A stretch of 64,000 nt of DNA, from the NCBI GenBank assembly GCA_031289145.1, contig JAITQA010000063.1:20036-84035 (forward strand), read 5' to 3'. Shown one piece after another: positions 21,101 to 29,900 of the stretch. A program made the position numbers and the translations under genes. The notes under the pieces are model-generated. The model saw only the letters and a program-made list of their open reading frames with translations, did not search any database and had not been told where the DNA came from. The first letter of the stretch is position 1. Every line of letters starts with the position of its first letter. Source of the stretch: Dysgonamonadaceae bacterium. GTDB taxonomy: Bacteria > Bacteroidota > Bacteroidia > Bacteroidales > Azobacteroidaceae.

Positions 21101-22258
21101 TATTAAAACTACTTTGGGTTTTACTTCTAATATTAATTTTGTTTGTTCGTCCCGGACATGCGGGAAATTAAATCCGAAAAATCCAACTCCCCAAGTTTGG
21201 TTTTTTAATAATTTATCTGTTGTCTCCAACAAATCTTTCGCCTCCTGACCTACTGCCATACTCAGGGATAAGATGGGTAGAGCGCCCGCATCCGCTACTT
21301 CTTTCAGAAATTCGGGAACATCGCTTATTCTCGCCATCGGCCCTTGTCCGATCGGGTATTTTGTCCCTAAATCTTTTGCCAACCCATTGTCCGGGGTGAT
21401 TACATTCTTGTTTTTGGCCTGAAGAATGTGCCCGTGGGCTGCACTGTAAACCGCAAAAACAAAATTTTTCAACTTTTTATGCCGCCTTAAAAAATCGACG
21501 GACAAAGAAATATCTTGTCCCACAGGAAGATAATTCTCAGACAAACTATAGCCTCCCAGAAAAGGTTGCAGGTCATCATAGACGGCGTCTACCGGAAGTA
21601 CCGGAGACGTATTGCGGTGTAATACCCTGAAATTATCGACCACGACGGTTTCGCTTCCGCTCAACTTTATACTAATGTCTTTTATTTCTTTGGGAACGCT
21701 ACATTCCGGAAATGCAACAATTTGGGAATCGAAAATCACACCCTGTGCTCCCAATGCAAAAAATGCGGCAGACGTATGAAGCCCTGCGCCGCCTTGAATA
21801 TATACTTTGATTTTAGCCTTTTTACAACTTTCGGCAATTTTTTGAAAAAGAATAAAAGAAGATTCTTTTGCTACCCGGCCTGCCCCCTCGTATCCTTTAA
21901 CTATGATGGAAGGGAGTTTCTCTTTGATTGCATTCTGAGCCTCTTGAAAAGAATGAACTTGATACAATATTTCAATTCCTTTCTCTTGCGTATAGTTCAT
22001 TCCGTAGGGTAAAATGAGTTTACTCACATTTTCCGGAAGCGGAATATTTTTCATTTCTTCCGAAACAATACACACGCCAAATTGCTCTTTTGTTTTTTGA
22101 GAAAGCGTTTTCAGGCATTTCGCTGCAATATCTCCATTTCTTCCTAAATGCAAAATAGGGAAAGCCCCCGCTTTAATTGTTTCCAAAGCCAACCTTACAT
22201 CAGGTATTTCAAACGGAGACAAAATGAATACCTCTCTTTTTTCAATTTCTTGTACCAT
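15125..22258 (-). CDS. Polyketide/secondary-lipid synthase subunit: (NPD-like)2-KS-AT-ACP-ACP-KR
   Basis: A 2377-residue iterative type I synthase. Residues 1-210 form a degenerate nitronate-monooxygenase-like half. Residues about 290-620 form a second, more complete PfaD/2-nitropropane-dioxygenase-like (flavin enoyl-reductase type) domain retaining GRESGGHIGPLGS and FAGGIHD. KS about 650-1095 has Cys839, His974, Lys1009 and His1014. AT about 1190-1510 has GQGSQ, Ser1283 in GHSYGE and CAFH (malonyl-like). Two ACPs are at about 1660-1745 and 1780-1865 (Ser1698, Ser1816). KR about 2085-2377 has GGAQGIS and Tyr2281 in GQGDYAAAN. The order KS-AT-ACP-ACP-KR resembles PUFA and heterocyst-glycolipid synthases. 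No thioesterase is visible. It lies 65 nt after the first synthase gene. Confidence 0.93.
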   Translation of the reverse strand: MVQEIEKREVFILSPFEIPDVRLALETIKAGAFPILHLGRNGDIAAKCLKTLSQKTKEQFGVCIVSEEMKNIPLPENVSKLILPYGMNYTQEKGIEILYQVHSFQEAQNAIKEKLPSIIVKGYEGAGRVAKESSFILFQKIAESCKKAKIKVYIQGGAGLHTSAAFFALGAQGVIFDSQIVAFPECSVPKEIKDISIKLSGSETVVVDNFRVLHRNTSPVLPVDAVYDDLQPFLGGYSLSENYLPVGQDISLSVDFLRRHKKLKNFVFAVYSAAHGHILQAKNKNVITPDNGLAKDLGTKYPIGQGPMARISDVPEFLKEVADAGALPILSLSMAVGQEAKDLLETTDKLLKNQTWGVGFFGFNFPHVRDEQTKLILEVKPKVVLIAGGRPSLAKPFEDVGIKTFIHVPSSSLLDLYIKEGAKDFVFEGRESGGHIGPLGSLVLWEKQIFRLLQEEDLSHFSVFFAGGIHDALSSAFISVMAASLAAQGTKVGIWMGTSYLYTEEIVKTGAITPEYQNLVVKTQEMVLLESSPGMVSRAVKTPFTELFLREKKKKVEEGAGSPELGMYLEDLIIGRTRIAAKGKEFKDNGWAKLTLKEQREKGLFLTGEVTLLTNKTTTIENLHKSVIEDNNTLISELPDIQLPAFLSRPADIAIIGMDCIFPKAKNIEEFWTNIFLAKDCIEEIPDIRLNKSLFYKPDSTDSDFISCKTGGFVPTVDFDPMEFGMTPQSLTSVETTQLLSLMIAKRALKDAGYSDISPDVSENVSVIFGSEGLTDLAARVGFRSTYRQIFGELPDELKERLPRLTTDTFAGLLSNITPGRISNRLNLKGRNYSINAACASSLTALSAACQELSSYEADMVVLGGDDFHNNLNDYMMFSSTHALSRKGYCGSFDAGADGMTMGEGVGVAILKRLEDAERDGDKIYAVIKGVGGSSDGKGMSLTAPTAGGQITAMEKAYQSAGISPSEVGLIEAHGTGTVVGDKTEISSSTKVLLEAGALVGQTSIGTVKSQIGHTKCAAGISGLIRATLSVYYGVIPPTIHLENPLDNYNSKTSPFVFNTRPGIWTKARRISGISAFGFGGANFHAVIENYKPEVPFTTILKTWPSELFVFRGDTLEEAKQQVGQVKSLLTVNADIPLKNIAFTLASATDKVVQVSVVASDAEDLLSKIEIVLSGKDGQNIYYRKAIDGKVAFLFSGQGSQRVNMARDLFVAFPKMRSLLSQNSEYEKIIFPSAVFDIGSQKALNEAITDTRNSQPLLGIVDYAIASYLRFLGIEPDLVAGHSYGELPALCFAGAFKPEKLVALSRKRAESILGAIEDDKGKMLAVAIPEEKLNELLQDETEVWAVNFNSTKQTVLAGTTPGLTAFMEKLTAQNIAFKEINVACAFHSPLLAQSKDLYAEVLKNVSFHRTTIPVWSNTTAELYPKNAVGIRERLTEHLIKPVLFSKEVQNMYAEGARIFIETGPGNVLNGLVQDTLGSEIVTIQTEAKEKEGLSFLLNALAQYLATGKYFDVQKLFVDRETSTIDIAQVEKYAKSKTVWRVNGQYSYPNEGKLPRDGALPFAEPIRLSGSNANLPQVLNTNAADSSEKIMLEYLDGVKSLIQNQRDVLLGYFGQNPQEFRPRKVEYQTVEEPSRDVQAKPNQIKEQVPVQVPENKPSDVLSTEQIRNILLEVVSEKTGYPIDMLGLDMDLEADLSIDSIKRMEIVGELKDKMQLSGDFENSEETFMKMASIKTLNELTAWIGELRESMVVATPAVVSDASQVQTGDAPTGTESAQLSLTIEEIKVILLEVVSEKTGYPIDMLGLDMDLEADLSIDSIKRMEIVGELKDKLHLSGEFENSEETFMKMASLKTLNELIAWLDELLHSETGEAAAVEEEQQKETVATEENKQLADLSRILFELQAHPLSQEKISIAGKRFAITKDGGRKPFATKIKTLLESQGASVSIITASDPITSFDGLILLNSVKSPNKYTMQDFFNLIKQKDVKQFEWIFTFSDVIGDIAENKDLGQLKNIQGFAGLVKSLKFEYPKVNFRTVISYSLFDAQTLPQIVLDELTVDELFPEIIYKGKERFRNEIKMEDIDKNETPTLALDKDSVVVVLGGAQGISPELVYQLSTDYPCRYILVGRSNILPDESGVYATLKTQADIRKHLIANEQMKVPTEIEKKIRTIFKSNQISEAIKKIEQSGATVTYQSLDVSDTEVFKNFLQQIRAEYGKIDAVIHAAGILHDKFFADKTWESFEKVYNTKRNPLHVILDELQDDLKLLVLFSSVASAYGSVGQGDYAAANSVFDLAATALPVLSPNLRTVSFNWGPWKGAGMVSSMLEAEFTKKGVSMIPLKEGGALFANELKFGNESRISVMGRKDEVENFLKLIQIDNER
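16739..17280 (-). repeat. Tandem ACP-coding repeat, about 354-bp period
   Basis: Two ACP segments inside the 2377-residue synthase whose attachment serines are 118 residues apart (codons at 17165-17167 and 16811-16813). Around the serine the two copies share a run of more than 30 identical residues, and the DNA differs mainly at silent positions. Repeated ACPs are a hallmark of PUFA-type synthases. Confidence 0.88.
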
Positions 22259-22323
22259 TGTGTGTTATAATTATTAGTTTATTTGATTGTTATTTTTTAG
22301 TAATTCCTGAAAAATTTGTTCTT

Positions 22324-25300
22324 TCATATTGAAACTTTGTCTGCTTTTTGCAAGGTTTCTTTGTTTTGCACAGACGGCTTTGCTTCATAACCATCAATAA
22401 ACCAAACAGTTGGTTTTGTACGATATTGATCCGGTTCATCAATGTTAAGAACTGAAACATTTCTTCCTTCAAACATTTTTTCCCAGTAAATATTTCTACC
22501 GGTCGACAAGTATTGAGCCAAAGCCCTTAAGAGATAACCGATACCTTCACCGTTTTTATTTTCTGTTTGTATCGTAGTAATTCTTTTTTCTAAAGTTTCT
22601 TCAACAAGCCCGGACAAGACTCTTCCCGGTCCTGTTTCAATAAAAACACGGGCGCCCGCATCAAACATATTTTCTATTTCTTTCTTAAAAAATACCGGAA
22701 GAACAAGGTGTTTGGCCATATATTCCTTTATTTTTTCAGGTTCTGCAGGGTATATATCTGAAGTCATATTCGACCATACAGGTATTTGGGGAACCTTAAA
22801 CGGTATATCTTTTAAATTTTTTGAAAAAAGCGTTTCGGATTCGGCCACCAACGGACTGTGGAACGCGCAGGAAACACTTAGCTCCTTACAAAATATTTTT
22901 ATGCCGGACAGTTTTTTTGCAAATGCTTCAATGGCGGATGAAGATCCTGCCAATGTAATTTGTTTCTGCGAATTGTAATTCACTACCCACACTTCCGGTT
23001 CTTCTTTCAACAAGTCATCAATAACATTTTGATCATTGTTTTGGAGAATAACAGCGAGCATTTTTCCTTTGTCTGTTCCTGTTGTCTGTAGTATGGACTC
23101 TGCTCGTTGACGACTAAGAGTCACCAAATGCTCAGGTGCAAAAACGCCTGCAAAACAAAGTGCAGGAAGTTCGCCGTAACTGTGACCGGCAACCATATCC
23201 GGTTCGATGCCCAACGACCGGAGGAAATTGGCAATAGCAAAGTCAACAATTCCCAATACCGGTTGCGCATTGAGCGTATTTGTGATCTCTTCCTCCTGCA
23301 AGGCTGCGCTGTTTTCGTCAAACGCAGCTTCAGGGAAAAGTATTCTTGCGTATTCCTTGTGTTCATTTAACAAGCGTCTCATCGACGGAAATGCCACAAA
23401 GAGATCACGCGCCATATTTAAGTGCTGGCTTCCCTGTCCGGAGAACAAAAAAACCGTTTTACCTTCCTTGACATCTCTTGGAAATATCCGTAAATCCCTT
23501 TTGTCCATAACGGCAATGTCGATTTTCCCGGATAATTCTTCTATGCTGCTTGAAACAATAGATACCTGAATGTCTTTCGTATTATAAACAGATAGCGTAT
23601 AGGCGAGATCCGCCGGTTTTAGCTGCTTGTGTAATGCTATCAGTTGTTTGACTTTCAGCATTTCGTCTTTTGCTTCATCCATCGTATTACCCCTGAACAC
23701 AAATATTTCGGCAGGCCAAGACTCATATACGGGTGTTTCCGGAACTTCCACGTTGTAATTTTCAATAATGGCATGGAAATTAGTGCCGCCAAATCCGAAC
23801 GCGCTCACAGCGGCAATTCGTTTGTCGTCGTTCCACACCCCGGCTTGCGTGTTAAAGACAAACGGACTTGTTTGCCGGTCATGGAATTTGTTGATGTTTT
23901 TCAAATGCAAGGTAGGAGGGATAACACCATGTTTTACCGAGAGAATCGCTTTTATCATTCCGGCAACACCCGCCGTACATTTTGTATGTCCTATCTGCGT
24001 TTTTACAGACCCAAGGTAAGTTTGTCCCGGTATTGAACCGGATTCTATAAACAAATCCGTCAAAGATGCCAGTTCCACCTTGTCGCCGACAACCGTACCT
24101 GTTCCATGGGCTTCGATCATCCCTACCTGAGACGGAAGGATGCCTGTATTTTTATACGCTCTTTTCAAAGCCCGAGTTTCTCCTTTACGACTGGGCGCTG
24201 TCACGCCGAAATTGCGCCCGTCGCTACTGCCGCCTATCCCTTTGATTACAGCATAAATCTTATTCCCATCGCGTTCTGCATCTTCCAATCTCTTTAAAAC
24301 CAATGCAGCCATGCCTTCTCCCAGAACGATGCCGTCGGCTTCCACATCAAATGCTGCACAACGCCCTTTTTTTGACAAGGCGAAAGTACTGGAAAACATC
24401 AGGTAATCTTTGATACCGTTATGAAGATCAGCGCCTCCCACAAGAACCAGATTTGAACGCCGGGAAGAGAGTTCCTGACAGGCAAGATCAAGCGCAACCA
24501 ACGAAGAGGCGCAGGCTGCGTCGACCGTGTAATTTCGTCCGCCAAAATTTAAACGATTGGCGATCCGGCCTGAGATAACATTCGGCAATATACCGGAAAA
24601 TGATGTTTCATTCATTTTCGGAAGCAATGCATCCAAGTGATCCGGTAATTTTCCAAGGAACTGTTTGATGCCCAGCCTGTGACTGTATATCGTCGCTAAT
24701 TCCGACAATCCGTTCGCCCCAAATATGACGGAGGCGTCTTCCATCTCCTGATTGTCTTTATATCCGGCGTCTTCCATTGCTCTTTTGGAAACCAAAAGAC
24801 TTAGTAACTGAACCGGCTCAATGGCCGACAAGGACTGTGGCATAAGCCCAAATTCCAAAGGATCAAAATTAACAGCGGGAATAAAGCCGCCCCATTTGGA
24901 TGAACAATAATCGGTATCGCTGGTGTCGGGATTGTAAAACTGTTCTTTGCTCCAACGCGAGTTCGAAACTTCAGATACGCAATCTTTTCCCAAAAGAATA
25001 TTTTTCCAGTATTCCTCTTTGTCCCGGGCTTGCGGCAATATACACTCCATCCCTACAACGGCAATATCCAAGGGCCTTGCCGAAGCAGTATTTAACGATA
25101 TATTTTTTAGCCCTGCAATGAGTTTGTTGTTGTCAACGGCCAATGTCGTACACCATTTATCGGTTATAGAAGCGGAACATTTTTCCGTCAGGATACCGAC
25201 CTTTATGCCTTTTGCCGCCAAAGTAGCAGCCATAATGGATACAAATGCAGCAGAAAAAGCGTCGCTGATATCTCCGGAAAACAGAATATGAATTTTTGAA

Positions 25301-26343
25301 AGATTTTTATCTTTTTGAAGTATCCGGTTGATTTGACTTTCCCAAGGCACAATGCTGAAGACGGGGTCTCCTTCGCTGTTTTTGACATTACCTTCGAATA
25401 TAATATTTTTTGCCCCTTCTTTGAGAAATGCATCTAACGAATCCACGGAAACAGAACGTACAAACGCCTTTTTTCCTTCCGTTTCAAGCAGATTTGCTTT
25501 CTTAACGTCGGTTGCTTCGTAAATGACGCCCAAGGTCTTCTTGTTCCCTTCGGATGCTATTTGCATAATAGGATACGGAATACCCAACTCTTGGGCAAAA
25601 GCATTATCCCGACCAATTACATTCAACTTTTTTGCCTGACGCAAATGTCCGTATGTCGCTTCAAAGACGGACAAGACAAATTGTTCAGGGTTTTTGTAGT
25701 GTTCGGCAAAATCCCTTGATAGCTGGGAATCTTTACCCGCCGAAATTTCTTTCGCTTGCTTTTGCTGAGCGCCAGCCGGATGGTCCGGCACAATGCTACC
25801 GGGAAACAAGGCTATCTGTGAATCGAAAATAACGCCGGTTGCTCCTAATGCCAGAAAGGCCGCCGAAGTATGTATTCCGGCGCCGCCTTGAATATAAACC
25901 TTTGTTTTATGTTTCAAAGCCTGTTTGATTATCTGACGGAACAATACGAAAGTAGATTCAACTGCAACTTTTCCGCTCCCTTCATAGCCTTTCAATACAA
26001 TCGAAGACGCTTTCCCTTTTATCGCTTCTTCCCCTTCTTCGAGAGAATGAACCTGATAAAGCACTTCTACATCCTTGGTTTTTTCTATACAAGACCCAAA
26101 AGGAACAATCAGTTTTGTTACATTTGACGGTAAATGCAGATCTCCTGTAATTACAACATCAATACAAACGCCAAAGGGCCTGTTGATTCTTTTCGATAAA
26201 GTCGTGATTTCATCCTTAATTTTCTTAACATTGCATCCCAAATGCAATACCGGAAACGCCCCTGCTCCTATTGTTTCTACAACAAATCCGGAATTCATTG
26301 CACCCAGGCATGAAAGCAGGATTACTTCTTTTTTTTCTTCCAT
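22324..26343 (-). CDS. Polyketide/secondary-lipid synthase subunit: degenerate NPD-like region-KS-AT
   Basis: A 1339-residue synthase and the first large gene of the operon. Residues 1-190 match the first NPD-like half of the 2377-residue subunit. Residues about 245-385 are a shortened version of the second half in which the ESGGHIG catalytic loop is replaced by an unrelated stretch (NVKNSEGDP), so enoyl-reductase activity is unlikely. KS about 425-865 is intact (Cys611, His746, Lys781, His786). AT about 960-1300 has GQGSQ, Ser1055 in GHSYGE and CAFH with His1162. It has no ACP, KR or DH, so it must act on a carrier from a partner. It is clearly a paralogue of the next subunit. Confidence 0.93.
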   Translation of the reverse strand: MEEKKEVILLSCLGAMNSGFVVETIGAGAFPVLHLGCNVKKIKDEITTLSKRINRPFGVCIDVVITGDLHLPSNVTKLIVPFGSCIEKTKDVEVLYQVHSLEEGEEAIKGKASSIVLKGYEGSGKVAVESTFVLFRQIIKQALKHKTKVYIQGGAGIHTSAAFLALGATGVIFDSQIALFPGSIVPDHPAGAQQKQAKEISAGKDSQLSRDFAEHYKNPEQFVLSVFEATYGHLRQAKKLNVIGRDNAFAQELGIPYPIMQIASEGNKKTLGVIYEATDVKKANLLETEGKKAFVRSVSVDSLDAFLKEGAKNIIFEGNVKNSEGDPVFSIVPWESQINRILQKDKNLSKIHILFSGDISDAFSAAFVSIMAATLAAKGIKVGILTEKCSASITDKWCTTLAVDNNKLIAGLKNISLNTASARPLDIAVVGMECILPQARDKEEYWKNILLGKDCVSEVSNSRWSKEQFYNPDTSDTDYCSSKWGGFIPAVNFDPLEFGLMPQSLSAIEPVQLLSLLVSKRAMEDAGYKDNQEMEDASVIFGANGLSELATIYSHRLGIKQFLGKLPDHLDALLPKMNETSFSGILPNVISGRIANRLNFGGRNYTVDAACASSLVALDLACQELSSRRSNLVLVGGADLHNGIKDYLMFSSTFALSKKGRCAAFDVEADGIVLGEGMAALVLKRLEDAERDGNKIYAVIKGIGGSSDGRNFGVTAPSRKGETRALKRAYKNTGILPSQVGMIEAHGTGTVVGDKVELASLTDLFIESGSIPGQTYLGSVKTQIGHTKCTAGVAGMIKAILSVKHGVIPPTLHLKNINKFHDRQTSPFVFNTQAGVWNDDKRIAAVSAFGFGGTNFHAIIENYNVEVPETPVYESWPAEIFVFRGNTMDEAKDEMLKVKQLIALHKQLKPADLAYTLSVYNTKDIQVSIVSSSIEELSGKIDIAVMDKRDLRIFPRDVKEGKTVFLFSGQGSQHLNMARDLFVAFPSMRRLLNEHKEYARILFPEAAFDENSAALQEEEITNTLNAQPVLGIVDFAIANFLRSLGIEPDMVAGHSYGELPALCFAGVFAPEHLVTLSRQRAESILQTTGTDKGKMLAVILQNNDQNVIDDLLKEEPEVWVVNYNSQKQITLAGSSSAIEAFAKKLSGIKIFCKELSVSCAFHSPLVAESETLFSKNLKDIPFKVPQIPVWSNMTSDIYPAEPEKIKEYMAKHLVLPVFFKKEIENMFDAGARVFIETGPGRVLSGLVEETLEKRITTIQTENKNGEGIGYLLRALAQYLSTGRNIYWEKMFEGRNVSVLNIDEPDQYRTKPTVWFIDGYEAKPSVQNKETLQKADKVSI

Positions 26344-26344
26344 T

Positions 26345-26494
26345 TTAATTTAATTGAAATAAAAATAAAAACGATTTTATATTGTGTCCGCTTTTTAGTA
26401 ATGCAATTTCCCTCTTTAACCACCAAACCAATTTCTTTAGCTCCATGATCTCTGCTTTCATAAGTCTGTTTTCCAAACGCAATATGATAATCAT
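26345..26494 (-). CDS. Possible small ORF (49 or 38 aa) directly before first synthase gene
   Basis: A short frame ending one base before the ATG of the first synthase gene. From ATG 26494 it gives 49 residues, from ATG 26461 it gives 38. The core is a strongly amphipathic Leu/Lys/Glu helix (MELKKLVWWLKREIALLK) followed by SGHNIKS and a Phe/Leu-rich end. It could be a translated leader peptide coupled to the synthase. Alternatively it could be a remnant of a transposase coiled coil; the ALLKSGxN pattern is loosely reminiscent of IS66-type N-termini. Neither is shown, and it may not be translated. Confidence 0.3.
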   Translation of the reverse strand: MIIILRLENRLMKAEIMELKKLVWWLKREIALLKSGHNIKSFLFLFQLN

Positions 26495-26565
26495 TTACTT
26501 CATAAATAAAGACAATCAATCATTTACATATTTCTCCCACGATGCATGAATGACTGTAACCGGCA

Positions 26566-26599
26566 CAAAAATACAAAATTTTAATTAATCTACAACAAA
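26566..26599 (-). promoter_or_regulatory. Putative promoter of synthase operon
   Basis: On the minus strand TATTTTTG (26566-26573) matches the TAnnTTTG -7 consensus. A TTTG at 26596-26599 lies 22 bases upstream, slightly longer than the usual 19-21. The transcript would have a leader of roughly 215 nt that includes the small ORF. Confidence 0.45.
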
Positions 26600-26863
26600 A
26601 ATGACCAAAATAAATAATAATTGGCAAGTTTCATTAATTTATTTTACTTAAAAAATCTATTATTGACATTAATTTATTTTTAACTATTAAATAATATCAA
26701 TATTGACAATATTCGTTCTTTTGCCATCCTTATGATCATTACCATATATAACAGCTACAGCGTATTGAGATTGAGAAATTGGCCTTATATGACGTTTTCA
26801 TCCGAAGATTTGAATTATATCAAATTAACATTTTTCGGGTTTTTGTTCGTTTTTCAGTGATAA

Positions 26864-26895
26864 TTTGGTCGGTATTCGTTTTTTATTTATATTTG
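26864..26895 (+). promoter_or_regulatory. Promoter of susC-susD
   Basis: TTTG at 26864-26867, a 20-base spacer, and TATATTTG at 26888-26895 match the Bacteroidota -33/-7 consensus in both boxes and spacing. Transcription would begin near 26902, giving a leader of about 80 nt before the susC ATG. Confidence 0.75.
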
Positions 26896-26983
26896 CGGTA
26901 AGTTAACGAAATTTCTCAATAACTATTGTTTTTTCATGGTATATGTAATTTAATGTATTATTTATTTTAAACTGTTTAACTTT

Positions 26984-29900
26984 ATGTATTTACATTTTCG
27001 AAAAAAGGCAACCGGTATCTTGGTTGCCGCTTTTATGCTTGTAGGTTTACCTCTTGCATCAGCCGATGTAAGGGCTTCGGTATCAGCCGATGATCCTATT
27101 GTACAACAAACGGTGAAGGTGACGGGAAGCGTTGTCGACGCAACCACAGGTGAGTCGCTTATCGGCGTAAACGTTGTGGTGAAAAATTTGCCTTCTACAG
27201 GAGCGACTACCGATGTTAACGGTAACTTCTCCCTTGATGTGCCCGTTGATGCTGTATTGGTCGTTTCGTACGTAGGGTATACGAGACTGGAAATTACGGC
27301 GTCATCTTCTCCGTTGTCGATTAAACTGAAGGAAGATTCGCACGCCCTGAGCGAATTAGTGGTTGTGGGTTACGGGACACAACGCCGCGAGAGTTTGACC
27401 GGTGCGTTGCAGACACTGAAGAACGATAAGATTGTGACGACCACGACAACCTCTGTTGAGAACATGCTTTCAGGCAAAGCCCCCGGTGTGTATGTGTCAC
27501 CCAGTAGCGGACAGCCCGGTGGACGCGGTGATATTATCATCCGTGGAAAATCCTCTATCAATGGCGTAAACGCCCCGCTTTGGGTGATTGACGGCGTCAT
27601 TGTCGGTACGGCATCAAACTACACGCTCAATCCTACCGACATTGAGACAATGACCATCCTCAAGGATGCAGCTTCGACAGCTATCTACGGCTCGCAAGGA
27701 GCTAACGGCGTCATTGTGGTAACCACCAAACGCGCCTCCGGCGATAACGTAAATGTCAACTTTTCTGCCAAATTTGGTCTGACTCAGTTGGATAACGGAA
27801 ACATGCAAGTGATGAACGGAGCGGAACTCTATGATTATTTCAATTCCTTCTCCAACAAAGAAGCTGTTAATTTTCCACGCTGGAATGCCGACCTGCGCAA
27901 TTCCAACTACAGCTGGTGGGACTTGGCCACGCAAACCGGTATTGCGCAGGACTACAACATCTCCATATCGGGTGGTGGTGAGAAAATGAAATCGTATTTC
28001 TCCATAGGCTATTATAACGAAGAAGGCGCTGTGCGCGGATACGACTTCAGCCGTTACAGTACGCGCTTTCGCTTAGAATACAAACCCTTGGAATGGCTGA
28101 CGATAAAGCCCTTGGTTTCCGGATCGCGCCGCGACGTAGACGACCGCCAATATAGCGTGACCTCCATGTATTCCAACATGCCTTGGGATAATCCCTATCT
28201 GCCGGATGGAACGCCAACGCCTCACCGTTCGGCTACATGGGTGAACAGTACGTCTACCAATTATTTGTATGATTTGCAATGGGATAACTCTAACGATCAG
28301 CGTTATTCGGTTATGGGTAATATCGACTTCGACATCCGTCTGACGCCCTGGTTGACATTCTCGTCCATCAACAACCTGACATGGGACAATTATGCCTCTC
28401 ACTCGTATGAAGACCCCCGTTCGGATGGAGCTTCGGGCGTAGGCGGACGCATCAGCGAAGTGGTTGATAGAACCGAACGCCGCTATACAAACCAGATTCT
28501 GCGTTACAACCAGTCGTTTGGCAAACATGCTGTCAGCGCATTGGCCGCTTACGAATTTAGCGATTATTATTTCAAAGAAGTTTCAGCCTCCGGCGTTGGT
28601 TTTGTAGAAGGATATGATGTTCTGGACATTGTAGCCAAACCGGAAAAGACACAAGGATATATCAACACTTCAGCCATACAGTCGTATCTGTTCAACGCCA
28701 ATTATGCTTACGACGATAGGTATCTGGCGCAAGTATCCGCTCGTCGAGATGGGGCATCCAACTTTGGCGAAAACGCCAAGTATGGAAACTTTTTCTCCGT
28801 GAGCGCCGGATGGCTTATCAATAAGGAAGATTTCTTCAAAGCCGACTGGGTAGACCTGTTGAAGGTACGCGCTGCTTATGGCTCTGTCGGTAACCGTCCG
28901 AGCGAGTTGTATCCGCAATACGACCTCTATGGACTGACCGGACAAAAGTACAACGACTTGTATGGCGCTTTGATTACGCAAATCGGAAATAAAAACCTGA
29001 CCTGGGAAAAGACTTATACCACGGGTATCGGTGTAGACTTTAATTTCATGGAACGCTACCGCGTAAACCTGGATTATTATAGCAAGACTACCGACAACAT
29101 CTTGTTCAAAGTTCCGGTGTCCGGCTTGATAGGTGTAACAAGCACTTGGCAGAATGTAGGCGAAATGGAAAACAAAGGCTTTGAAGTGATGCTGGGCGCT
29201 GATATTGTCAAAACGAAAGATTGGTTTTGGGCGGCAGATTTCAACCTGGGCTTGAACCGGAATAAAGTGACCAAGCTATACGGTAAAGATGCCGACACCA
29301 AAGGCATTGTAAGCAGCAGCTACGGCGTTAATATAGCCGGGAGTATCTCACGTATCCTTTTGCCCGATCATAGCGTAGATACCTTCTATGGCCGCGAATG
29401 GGGAGGGGTAAATCCGGAAGACGGCGCTCCGCAATGGTATAAAACCGATGACTCGGGGGCGCGTGTTCTCACAAGTAAATACGCCGAAGCCGATCAAGTA
29501 GTGTTGGGTTCCTACAATCCCGATTTCTACGGCGGTTTCTCTACCAACCTGTCATGGAAACAATTGGATTTGAACGCTGTATTTGGCTATTCCGTAGGGG
29601 GCAAGATATACAATTACTCTCGCCAGGAGTACGACAGTGACGGCAGGTATACAGACAGGAATCAGTTAAAACTGATGGATGGATGGAGCCGTTGGCAAAA
29701 AGCGGGCGATATAGCTACGCACCCGGTAGCCACTTATGGCAACCAATCGGGCGCCAATGAGGTTTCGTCCCGTTACTTGGAAGACGCCGATTATTTCAAA
29801 CTGCGCAGTGTTTCTCTGGGTTACAACTTAAAGTTGCCGCAATGGAAGATACCCAATATTCGCTTGTCGTTTACGGCTGAAAACCTGCTCACGATTACGG

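Larger units (their letters stand above)
26344..26983. other. 640-bp divergent intergenic region between synthase operon and susC
   Basis: AT-rich region carrying promoters for both directions: a minus-strand -7 element at 26566-26573 for the synthase operon and a full plus-strand promoter at 26864-26895 for susC. It also holds a small minus-strand ORF abutting the first synthase start. A 42-codon plus-strand ORF at 26732-26860 was seen but not recognised. No RNA gene or clear repeat was found. Confidence 0.6.

Noticed and set aside
10738..26353. Plus-strand ORFs of up to about 150 codons inside the synthase genes
   Set aside because: They lie wholly inside well-supported minus-strand domains and show no recognisable motifs.
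26322..26519. 65-codon minus-strand ORF across the first synthase start
   Set aside because: It overlaps the synthase start in another frame and ends in a poly-lysine stretch from AT-rich DNA; the shorter frame ending just before the ATG is more plausible.
26732..26860. 42-codon plus-strand ORF in the susC upstream region
   Set aside because: No recognisable domain, and it overlaps the -33 region of the susC promoter; likely chance.
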